From positions 1 to 64,000 of the forward strand of contig NZ_QOVA01000006.1 in NCBI RefSeq assembly GCF_003332275.1: 64,000 nt of DNA, written 5' to 3'. The notes beneath the pieces are model-generated. The model saw only the letters and a list, made by a program, of their open reading frames with translations, did no database searches and was not told the origin of the DNA. The position numbers and the translations under genes are program-made. The DNA is from Edaphovirga cremea. Lineage in GTDB: Bacteria > Pseudomonadota > Gammaproteobacteria > Enterobacterales > Enterobacteriaceae. How positions within the stretch are numbered: position 1 is the first letter of the stretch; every line of letters begins with the position of its first letter. Shown here piece by piece: positions 38,374 through 46,751 of the stretch.

Positions 38374-41300
38374 ATGGGCACTACCACGATGGGCGTGAAG
38401 CTTGATGAAGCAACGCGTGATCGAATCAAAAGCGCAGCGCATAACATTGATCGCACGCCACACTGGTTAATCAAGCAGGCCATTTTCAATTATCTTGAAA
38501 GGTTGGAAAACGGTGATGAGCTGCCGGAAATCCCCGGCCAGGGCACTAGCCTGATAGCAGATACCGACGAAATAGTACCGCCCGCCGTCATCGAGGTACA
38601 CCAGCCGTTTCTCGATTTTGCCGAACAGATTTTGCCGCAATCGGTAAATCGGGCGGCCATTACCGCTGCCTATCGGCGACCCGAGACAGACGCCGTTCCC
38701 ATGTTGCTGGAACAAGCCCGCTTACCCGCGCCGCTCGCCGAAGCCACCCATAAATTGGCGTATGGCATTGCTGAAAAGTTGCGCAACCAAAAGAGTGCCA
38801 GCGGTCGCGCCGGGATGGTTCAGGGGTTGCTGCAAGAGTTCTCTTTATCATCACAGGAAGGCGTGGCGCTAATGTGTCTGGCTGAAGCCCTGTTGCGCAT
38901 TCCAGACAAAGCAACGCGCGACGCACTCATCCGCGACAAAATCAGCAACGGCAACTGGCATTCCCATCTCGGCCGCAGCCCTTCCCTGTTTGTAAACGCT
39001 GCGACCTGGGGTTTGCTGTTTACCGGTCGGCTGGTCGCCACCCACAACGAAGCCAATCTGTCGCATTCCCTGAACCGTATCATCGGCAAGAGCGGGGAAC
39101 CGCTGATCCGTAAAGGCGTCGATATGGCCATGCGCCTGATGGGTGAACAGTTTGTGACCGGAGAAACCATCTCTGAAGCACTGGCCAACGCCCGAAAACT
39201 GGAAGAGAAAGGGTTCCGCTACTCTTACGATATGCTCGGCGAAGCCGCCCTGACCGAAGCGGATGCCCAGGCTTACCTGCTCTCCTATCAACAGGCGATT
39301 AACGCGATTGGCAAAGCCTCGAATGGCCGTGGAATCTACGAAGGCCCCGGAATTTCCATCAAATTATCCGCCTTGCATCCGCGTTACAGCCGGGCGCAGT
39401 ACGAACGCGTGATGCACGAGCTCTACCCGCGTTTGCTGTCATTGACGTTGCTGGCACGCAAATATGATATCGGGATTAATATTGATGCCGAAGAGGCCGA
39501 TCGTCTGGAGATCTCCCTCGATCTGCTGGAAAAACTGTGCTTCGAACCGCAACTGGCGGGGTGGAATGGCATCGGTTTCGTTATTCAGGCCTACCAAAAG
39601 CGTTGCCCGTTTGTCATTGATTCCTTGATCGAACTCGCCCAGCGTAGCCGCCGCCGATTGATGATTCGTCTGGTCAAAGGCGCTTATTGGGACAGCGAAA
39701 TCAAACGCGCGCAAGTGGACGGACTTGAGGGTTATCCGGTGTACACGCGCAAAGTGTATACCGACGTCTCTTATCTCGCCTGCGCACGTAAATTGCTCAC
39801 TGTACCCAATCTGATCTATCCGCAATTTGCGACACACAACGCACATACGTTGGCGGCTATTTATCATCTGGCGGGCAATAACTACTATCCGGGACAATAT
39901 GAATTCCAGTGCCTGCACGGTATGGGTGAACCCCTTTACGATCAGGTTGTCGGCAAAGTCGCCGACGGCAAACTAAACCGCCCTTGCCGGATTTATGCGC
40001 CAGTGGGGACGCACGAAACGCTGCTGGCCTATCTGGTACGCCGCTTGCTTGAGAATGGCGCCAATACGTCCTTTGTTAACCGTATTGCTGATGCAACCCT
40101 GCCGCTGGATGAATTGGTTGCCGATCCGGTCAGTGCGGTTGAACGTTTAGCCGCACAGGAAGGTGCGCTTGGGTTGCCGCATCCACGCATTGCGCTACCG
40201 CGCGATCTGTACGGTGAAAAACGCAGTAACTCCAGTGGATTGGATCTTTCAAACGAACAGCGGTTGGCCTCGCTTTCCAGCGCCCTTCTTGGCGGGGCGG
40301 CGCACGCATGGCAGGCTGAACCCATCATTGATGCCGACACCGACGATGGCGAACGGCAGCCCGTAATCAATCCGGCAGAGCCGGGTGATGTAGTGGGCTA
40401 TGTACGTCAGGCCACTGACGCTGAAATTGACCGGGCACTGAGTGCCTCTATCAACGCCGGTTCAATCTGGTTCGCCACGCCTCCAGAAGAACGGGCGGCC
40501 ATTTTGCAGCGCGCAGCGGAGTTGATGGAAAGCCAGTTGCAAAGTCTGCTGGGGATTCTGGTTCGGGAAGCAGGCAAAACCTTCAATAATGCGATTGCCG
40601 AAGTCCGGGAAGCTGTCGACTTCCTACACTATTACGCCGGCCAAATCCGCGAAGATTTTGCCAATGACACGCATCGCCCGCTGGGCCCGGTGGTCTGTAT
40701 CAGCCCCTGGAATTTCCCGCTGGCTATCTTCACCGGCCAAATTGCAGCAGCATTGGCCGCCGGTAACAGCGTGCTTGCCAAACCGGCGGAGCAAACCCCG
40801 TTAATCGCGGCGCAAGCTGTACGCATCCTGCTTGAAGCAGGTGTACCACCTGGCGTGCTCCAATTATTGCCGGGTGCAGGTGAAACGGTTGGGGCAAAAC
40901 TGGTCAATGATCCCCGCGTACGGGGCGTGATGTTTACGGGCTCAACCGCCGTGGCGGGGATTCTCCAGCGCACGATTGCCGGACGCCTTGATCCACAGGG
41001 ACGTCCTACGCCACTGATCGCTGAGACTGGCGGCCTCAATGCCATGATCGTCGACTCTTCGGCGTTAACCGAACAAGTCGTGACTGACGTTGTTGCCTCG
41101 GCATTTGACAGTGCCGGCCAACGCTGCTCTGCCCTGCGACTCTTGTGCATTCAGGAAGATGTCGCTGAACATACGCTGCAAATGCTGCGCGGCGCCATGG
41201 CCGAATGCCGGATGGGTAATCCGGAACGCCTCTCAACAGATATCGGCCCGGTTATCGACAGTGACGCCAAAGCGGGTATCGAACAGCACATTACAACCCT

Positions 41301-42345
41301 GCGGGCCAAGGGACACAAAGTCTTTCAGGCAGCAAAAAATCATCCTCAGGATGAACAAGAGTGGATCAAAGGCACGTTTATCAAGCCGACCCTGATTGAA
41401 CTCGACAGCGTTGATGAGTTGCAAAAAGAGATTTTCGGTCCGGTTCTGCACGTAGTGCGCTATCAACGCCAGAATCTGGATGCCTTGATCGAGCACATTA
41501 ATGCTGCGGGTTATGGCCTTACACTGGGTATCCACACCCGAATTGATGAGACGATCGGTCGTGTCACTGCGCGGGCAAAAGTGGGTAATTTATACGTTAA
41601 CCGTAATATGGTTGGCGCGGTTGTTGGGGTACAACCTTTCGGTGGCGAAGGTCTCTCCGGTACCGGCCCGAAAGCCGGTGGACCGCTGTATCTTTACCGT
41701 TTGCTGGCGACCCGTCCTGATGATGCCGTATTAAAAACACTGACCCGTCAGGACCAGGAGCAACCCCTGGATTCCCAGGCGCGACTCCCGCTGATCGCCG
41801 CCAATCAGGCATTACAGCAGTGGGCAACCGAGCAAAAAATGACGGTACTTGCGACATTAAACCCACACTTTGTTGAATGGGCGCAGGGTGGAACATTGCG
41901 TCTGTTGCCGGGCCCTACCGGGGAGCGCAATTGCTATACGCTGCTGCCTCGCGAAAGAGTGCTTTGCCTGGCGGATAATGAACAGGATATCCTGGTTCAA
42001 TTGGCAGCCGTCAGCGCCGTGGGTAGCCGGGTCTTGTGGCCTGAAACCGAAACTCATCGTGCCCTGCACCGCCGTTTACCCGCAGTCGTTCAAACGCAAA
42101 TTGATTTTACCCGTGATTGGCGTGCTGAAACGACTGAGTTTGATGCCGTGATTTATCACGGTGATTCCGATCAGTTGCGTGAACTGTGTGAACATATCGC
42201 CCAGCGTAATGGTGCGATAGTTTCTGTGCAGGGATTCACCCGCGGAGAAACGGCTATTGCGTTGGAACGCCTGCTGCTTGAGCGTTCGCTCAGCATAAAT
42301 ACCGCAGCGGCGGGTGGGAACGCCAGTTTGATGACGATCGGTTGA
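38374..42345 (+). CDS. putA: trifunctional proline dehydrogenase / P5C dehydrogenase / repressor PutA
   Basis: The product has 1323 residues (E. coli 1320). It starts with the RHH repressor domain (MGTTTMGVKLDEATRDRIKSA, residues 1-47). The FAD-dependent proline dehydrogenase barrel (~260-610) includes GISIKLSALHPRYS, RLMIRLVKGAYWDSEIKRAQ and YAPVGTHETLLAYLVRRLLENG. The aldehyde dehydrogenase domain (~650-1130) has SPWNFPLAIFTGQIAAALAAGN, VMFTGST, ETGG and the catalytic Cys in SAGQRCSALR. A C-terminal cap ends in NASLMTIG. It oxidises proline to glutamate and represses put genes when not membrane-bound. AGGAG before ATG 38374 and the family N-terminus fix the start. Confidence 0.97.
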   Translation: MGTTTMGVKLDEATRDRIKSAAHNIDRTPHWLIKQAIFNYLERLENGDELPEIPGQGTSLIADTDEIVPPAVIEVHQPFLDFAEQILPQSVNRAAITAAYRRPETDAVPMLLEQARLPAPLAEATHKLAYGIAEKLRNQKSASGRAGMVQGLLQEFSLSSQEGVALMCLAEALLRIPDKATRDALIRDKISNGNWHSHLGRSPSLFVNAATWGLLFTGRLVATHNEANLSHSLNRIIGKSGEPLIRKGVDMAMRLMGEQFVTGETISEALANARKLEEKGFRYSYDMLGEAALTEADAQAYLLSYQQAINAIGKASNGRGIYEGPGISIKLSALHPRYSRAQYERVMHELYPRLLSLTLLARKYDIGINIDAEEADRLEISLDLLEKLCFEPQLAGWNGIGFVIQAYQKRCPFVIDSLIELAQRSRRRLMIRLVKGAYWDSEIKRAQVDGLEGYPVYTRKVYTDVSYLACARKLLTVPNLIYPQFATHNAHTLAAIYHLAGNNYYPGQYEFQCLHGMGEPLYDQVVGKVADGKLNRPCRIYAPVGTHETLLAYLVRRLLENGANTSFVNRIADATLPLDELVADPVSAVERLAAQEGALGLPHPRIALPRDLYGEKRSNSSGLDLSNEQRLASLSSALLGGAAHAWQAEPIIDADTDDGERQPVINPAEPGDVVGYVRQATDAEIDRALSASINAGSIWFATPPEERAAILQRAAELMESQLQSLLGILVREAGKTFNNAIAEVREAVDFLHYYAGQIREDFANDTHRPLGPVVCISPWNFPLAIFTGQIAAALAAGNSVLAKPAEQTPLIAAQAVRILLEAGVPPGVLQLLPGAGETVGAKLVNDPRVRGVMFTGSTAVAGILQRTIAGRLDPQGRPTPLIAETGGLNAMIVDSSALTEQVVTDVVASAFDSAGQRCSALRLLCIQEDVAEHTLQMLRGAMAECRMGNPERLSTDIGPVIDSDAKAGIEQHITTLRAKGHKVFQAAKNHPQDEQEWIKGTFIKPTLIELDSVDELQKEIFGPVLHVVRYQRQNLDALIEHINAAGYGLTLGIHTRIDETIGRVTARAKVGNLYVNRNMVGAVVGVQPFGGEGLSGTGPKAGGPLYLYRLLATRPDDAVLKTLTRQDQEQPLDSQARLPLIAANQALQQWATEQKMTVLATLNPHFVEWAQGGTLRLLPGPTGERNCYTLLPRERVLCLADNEQDILVQLAAVSAVGSRVLWPETETHRALHRRLPAVVQTQIDFTRDWRAETTEFDAVIYHGDSDQLRELCEHIAQRNGAIVSVQGFTRGETAIALERLLLERSLSINTAAAGGNASLMTIG

Positions 42346-42363
42346 ACCTATAATAATTCACCA

Positions 42364-42384
42364 GAGGAGGCAATGCGCCTCCTC
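42364..42384 (+). terminator. putA terminator hairpin
   Basis: GAGGAGGC, loop AATGC, GCCTCCTC, about 18 bp past the putA stop, followed by an AT-rich run. Confidence 0.65.
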
Positions 42385-42597
42385 AATATATTCCGCCCCA
42401 CTGATTACATCCCCTCATTTAATTATTGAATCCCGAATCGCCTTTTATTACCAATAGATTGTCTTTTATCTCCTGCTAGGATAGCTGTGCATTATTTATG
42501 CGCAAATAAAATCATCATCAAAATAATCCAAGACAACTGTTCAAATCACAATTTGAATACATCTGTAGTATTAAACCTATTAGGTTATGGAGAAAAA

Positions 42598-44577
42598 ATG
42601 AAAATAATTGACGTGAGGAAAGCGATTGTTTTCGCAATGATCCTCTTGTTTGGTCTGTTTAACCAGGCATCAGCCAAGCCAAAAGAGTTCACCCGGGGAA
42701 CCCCCCTGCCCAGCAACATTTTATCCACTGAGAGTACCAATGAGCATCTTAACAATTTTATTGCTAATCTCATCGCCATGAATCGTTGTATTTTCAATTG
42801 CACGATAACTTCATCACGAACATGGAATTTAGGCACAACCTTCAGCCGGGCACTTGCAGATACACAACTACCCGCAACATATAAGAATAAAACCTTCCAT
42901 TTTACTTTCAAACGAGTACCAAATAGTTATTTCTCTCTCTCTTATGGTCTTTATCTTAAAGTTGCCGTCACCGCTCCTAATACAATCACCGTTCTGGGTC
43001 TGGAAGGAGGCATAGAATCAGGCATCAGCGTATTTTATCTCGACCTGGAGGACGAAACCACAGAGTACACGATTGCCTTTGAGGAGCATGAAGATGGTAA
43101 TACTTTGTTTCAGATTATTGAAACTGACAGTGCCAAACAATTAGTCGCAGCGACGACAATTGTTCAATTCTCAGCGCCTATTGATGATCAAAGTTTAATT
43201 GCCTACGTACAGAAAGAAATACCAGATGCCTCTCCTGTCTACTTGTCAGCAATGGCGATTGCTGCCGCCCCTGAGATATCGAGACCCAGCCGTTCAACGA
43301 GTTGCTGGAACACCCCCCTGCTTGCTGTTATAAACTATTTCCTGAACAGTAATTGTACCGAGCCACAACTGGTTCAGCATATAGCGCAATGGGATGGTAA
43401 TAATAAATCCCTGCTGCATGTCGCGGGAAAATTCAACCAGGGCATTAAACTCACAGCGCCGTCAGAAGATAATCCTGCAACGTTAGTGTTGGAAAGAATT
43501 ATTGCCGTAAAACAAAAAAATCCATTGGCCATTATTGCTGCCAGCGGAGTATGTCACGTTACCGTCGATGAAATTCTTTCACCAAGAAGAGTACGTTCAC
43601 CCGGTGATGTAAATAACTGTATTTATGACACAACAGAAATTATCAGTTTGTATATTGCATTATTTGGGGAGTCTTTTCTGGACGGTGACCATTTCAACAC
43701 CATCATAAATAATATCATTACAACGAACTCGACCGGCTATGCCGTGAGCGATCCGATAATGGAACAGGTATTTATTGACTTGATCAAGAAAACGCAACAG
43801 GAAGGACAATCAGCACGCACCCTGAATGCGCTGCATTTAACCAATAGGGCCTATCGCACTGCCAACGGTAGTTCACTTGACCAGGAAATTGTTCCCGATT
43901 CTTTTCCTTCTACCTCAAGCGCGGGCGCAGTAGGGCCAGCGTCAACCGTTGCGAATATTGGGAAGTATGAACTTAATATGGCGAACTATGTCAGCAGGGC
44001 CCCGGCAAATCCAAGAAAATGGAATGGTGCAGCCTGGCAACCCGCATCAACGAATTATATTTATAGTATCGCAACAACCCCACTTGAAATCCAACTGCAT
44101 GCTCTGAATGTCACACAAACGCTACAATCCTGGGAGACGACCTACGGTAACTATTTTGATAGCAGCAGTACACCACCGGCCAATGCGTCCAACCCTGCCT
44201 CCACTTACAGCCTTGCCAGTGTCGGTGCATCTTTATCACGCGATATGCGAATTGCATTGCCTCAAGCCAATACAGGGATGGTTTTGGTGGAAGTTTTTTA
44301 CGAAGGAGCACCCGAGGCGATATTAATGGGCAGAGTCGATCCCCAACAACAAATTGCCTATCTTAACGCCATCGTGAGTGCACCACAAAATGTGATGACC
44401 CCTTATACAACCATTTCGATGCGCGGTGCGGGCAGTCAGGCAACGCGGATATTCCTGGATTATTGTAAATCGCTAGGGATAAAAACTGTCCAGACAGTGG
44501 CGGAGACCACCGCATCAGCCGTGGTTAAAACCCAGCAAGGTTTTGAACACAAATTTAAATTCACTGACGACTTATAG
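42598..44577 (+). CDS. tandem exported protein 1 of 3 (unknown family, GNAT-like C-terminus)
   Basis: The 659-residue protein has a clear Sec signal peptide (hydrophobic 8-22, cleavage near ASA26/K27). I do not recognise the family. Residues ~27-240 are mixed polar/beta-like with C64 and C68. A middle part follows with paired cysteines (STSCW, NSNC, GVC, NNC) and LSPRRVRSP. The last ~110 residues have the pattern of a GNAT acetyltransferase: RGAGSQAT at 609-616, then a helix, then VQTVAETTASAVVKTQQGF at 631-649. GGAG lies before the ATG at 42598; the upstream extension is not used because the two paralogues start at the equivalent codon and all three are 659 residues. A hairpin terminator follows. 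Confidence 0.8.
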   Translation: MKIIDVRKAIVFAMILLFGLFNQASAKPKEFTRGTPLPSNILSTESTNEHLNNFIANLIAMNRCIFNCTITSSRTWNLGTTFSRALADTQLPATYKNKTFHFTFKRVPNSYFSLSYGLYLKVAVTAPNTITVLGLEGGIESGISVFYLDLEDETTEYTIAFEEHEDGNTLFQIIETDSAKQLVAATTIVQFSAPIDDQSLIAYVQKEIPDASPVYLSAMAIAAAPEISRPSRSTSCWNTPLLAVINYFLNSNCTEPQLVQHIAQWDGNNKSLLHVAGKFNQGIKLTAPSEDNPATLVLERIIAVKQKNPLAIIAASGVCHVTVDEILSPRRVRSPGDVNNCIYDTTEIISLYIALFGESFLDGDHFNTIINNIITTNSTGYAVSDPIMEQVFIDLIKKTQQEGQSARTLNALHLTNRAYRTANGSSLDQEIVPDSFPSTSSAGAVGPASTVANIGKYELNMANYVSRAPANPRKWNGAAWQPASTNYIYSIATTPLEIQLHALNVTQTLQSWETTYGNYFDSSSTPPANASNPASTYSLASVGASLSRDMRIALPQANTGMVLVEVFYEGAPEAILMGRVDPQQQIAYLNAIVSAPQNVMTPYTTISMRGAGSQATRIFLDYCKSLGIKTVQTVAETTASAVVKTQQGFEHKFKFTDDL

Positions 44578-44606
44578 TCGTATTTCCGCAGAAAAAATGG
44601 GTATTC

Positions 44607-44630
44607 AGAGGGTACACAAATGTACCCTCT
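44607..44630 (+). terminator. terminator after tandem gene 1
   Basis: AGAGGGTACA, loop CAAA, TGTACCCTCT: a 10-bp perfect stem. The same hairpin, with compensating base changes, follows each of the other two copies. Confidence 0.75.
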
Positions 44631-44675
44631 GCCCTTATGCCAAATAGAATCAATTAAATAAGTTATGGAGAGAAA

Positions 44676-46655
44676 ATGAAAAACATTAACGTGAGGAAAG
44701 CGATTTTTTTTGCAATGATCCTCTTGTCTGGTCTGTTTAACCAGGCATCAGCCAAACCAAAAGAGTTCGTGAGGGAAACCAACTCGCCCAGCAATATTTC
44801 ATCCAGCGAGAGTACCAATGAGCAACTTAACAACTTTATGGCTAATCTCATCGCCATGAATCGTTGTGTTTCCAATTGCACGATAACGTCATTACGAACA
44901 TGGAATTTAGGTGCCACTTTCGACCGAGTACTGGCAGATACACAGTTACCCGCAGTGTATAAGAATAAAACCTTCCATTTTACATTTGAACGAACAGAAG
45001 GTAATTTTTTTTCCTTCTCTTATGGGCTATATATTAAAGTTGTTTTTAGCTATCCAAATAGAATAACTGTCATGGGTATGGAAGGGCCACTATACTCAGA
45101 TGTCAGTATATTATCTACCGACCTGGAGAATGCCACCACACACTTCACGCTGGCTTTTGAGGAGCATGGGAATGGTAATGTTTTGTTTCAGATTATCGAA
45201 ACTGACAGTAGTAAGCAATTAGTCGCAGCAACAACAATTCTTCAATTCTCCGTTCCCATTGATGACCAAAACTTAATTGCCGAAGTACGGAAAGAACTGC
45301 CAGATGCCTCTCCGGTCTACTTAACAGCAATGGCGATTGCTGCCGCACCTACGATACCGAGACCCAACCGTTCCACCAGTTGCTGGAGCACCCCCCTGCT
45401 TGCTGTTATAAATTGTTTTTTGAACAGTAATTGTACCGAACCACAATTGGTTCAGCGTATAGCGCAATGGGATGGCAATAATAAATCCCTGCTTCATGTC
45501 GCGGGAAAATTCAATCAGGGAATTAAATTAACAACGTCACCAGAAAATATTCCTGCAACATTAGTGTTGGAGAGAATTATTACCATAAAACAAAAAAATC
45601 CATTAGCCATTATTGCCGCCAGTGGAATATGTGGCGTTAGCATCGACAGCATCCTTTCACCAAGAAGAGTTCGTTCACCCGGTACGGAAAATGACTGTAT
45701 TTATGACACAACAGAAATTATCAATTTGTATATTGCGCTATTTGGGGAGTCTTTTCTGGACGGTGACCATTTCAATACCATCATAAATAATATCATTACG
45801 ACGAATTCGACCGGCTATGCCGTGAGCGATCCGGTAATGGAACAGGCATTTATTGCCTTGATTAAGAAAGCCCAGCAAGCAGGGCAATCAGCGCGCACCC
45901 TCAACGCCTTGCATGTAGCCAATGCGTCCTACCGCATTGCCAACAGTAGTTCACTTGACCAGGAAATTGTTCCCGACTCTTTTCCTTCCACTTCAAGCGC
46001 GGGCGTAGTGGGGCCAGCGTCAACCACCGCAAATATTGGGAAGTACGAACTTAATATGGCGAACTATGTCGGCGGGGCCCCGGCAAATCCAAGAAAATGG
46101 AATGGTGCAGCCTGGGAACCCGCATCAACGGATTATATTTATAGGATCGCAACAAACCCACTCGAAATCCAGCTGCATGCTATCAATGTCACGCGAACGC
46201 TACAATCCTGGGAGACAACCTACGGTAACTATTTTGATAGCAGCAGTACACCACCGGCCAATGCATCCAACCCTTCCTCCACTTACAGCCTTGCCAGTGT
46301 CGGTGCATCATTGTCACACGATATGCAAATTGCATTGCCTTATGCCAATGCAGGGGTGGTTTTGGTGGAAGTTTTTTACGAAGGAGCACCCGAAGCGATA
46401 TTAATGGGCAGAGTCGATCCCCAACAACAAATTGCCTATCTTTACGCCATCGTGAGTGCACCGCAAAATGTATTAACCCCTTATACAACCATCTCCATGC
46501 GCGGTGCAGGCAGTCAGGCAACGCGGATATTCCTGGATTATTGTAAATCGATAGGGATAAAAAGAGTCCAGACAGTGGCGGAGACCACCGCATCAGCCGT
46601 GGTTAAAACTCAGCAAGGTTTTGAACATAAACTTAAATTCACTGACGATTTATAG
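44676..46655 (+). CDS. tandem exported protein 2 of 3 (unknown family, GNAT-like C-terminus)
   Basis: This is the second 659-residue copy, with the same signal peptide, cysteine positions and C-terminal RGAGSQAT...QQGFEHK region. It differs from copy 1 mainly in the first 240 residues (for example FERTEGNFFSFSYGLYIKVVFS against FKRVPNSYFSLSYGLYLKVAVT); the last 150 are nearly identical. GGAGAG precedes ATG 44676, and the ~40 bp before the start closely match those before copy 3. It is closer to copy 3 than to copy 1, so the 2/3 duplication is the more recent. Function unknown; an exported toxin or effector is one guess. Confidence 0.8.
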   Translation: MKNINVRKAIFFAMILLSGLFNQASAKPKEFVRETNSPSNISSSESTNEQLNNFMANLIAMNRCVSNCTITSLRTWNLGATFDRVLADTQLPAVYKNKTFHFTFERTEGNFFSFSYGLYIKVVFSYPNRITVMGMEGPLYSDVSILSTDLENATTHFTLAFEEHGNGNVLFQIIETDSSKQLVAATTILQFSVPIDDQNLIAEVRKELPDASPVYLTAMAIAAAPTIPRPNRSTSCWSTPLLAVINCFLNSNCTEPQLVQRIAQWDGNNKSLLHVAGKFNQGIKLTTSPENIPATLVLERIITIKQKNPLAIIAASGICGVSIDSILSPRRVRSPGTENDCIYDTTEIINLYIALFGESFLDGDHFNTIINNIITTNSTGYAVSDPVMEQAFIALIKKAQQAGQSARTLNALHVANASYRIANSSSLDQEIVPDSFPSTSSAGVVGPASTTANIGKYELNMANYVGGAPANPRKWNGAAWEPASTDYIYRIATNPLEIQLHAINVTRTLQSWETTYGNYFDSSSTPPANASNPSSTYSLASVGASLSHDMQIALPYANAGVVLVEVFYEGAPEAILMGRVDPQQQIAYLYAIVSAPQNVLTPYTTISMRGAGSQATRIFLDYCKSIGIKRVQTVAETTASAVVKTQQGFEHKLKFTDDL

Positions 46656-46682
46656 CATATTCTCACATAAAGATTGATATTC

Positions 46683-46706
46683 AGAGGGCACACAAACGTG
46701 CCCTCT
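46683..46706 (+). terminator. terminator after tandem gene 2
   Basis: AGAGGGCAC, loop ACAAAC, GTGCCCTCT, followed by TTAATTA. The stem bases differ from the copy after gene 1 (TAC/GTA against CAC/GTG), a compensated change. Confidence 0.75.
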
Positions 46707-46751
46707 TTAATTATGCCAAATAGAATCAATAAAATAGGTTATGGAGATAAA

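Noticed and set aside
43258-43300. E-x-x-R motif (PEISR) in tandem protein 1, like the catalytic pair of ribosome-inactivating toxins
   Set aside because: Copy 2 has Thr at the glutamate position, prolines break the expected helix, and other RIP residues are not visible.
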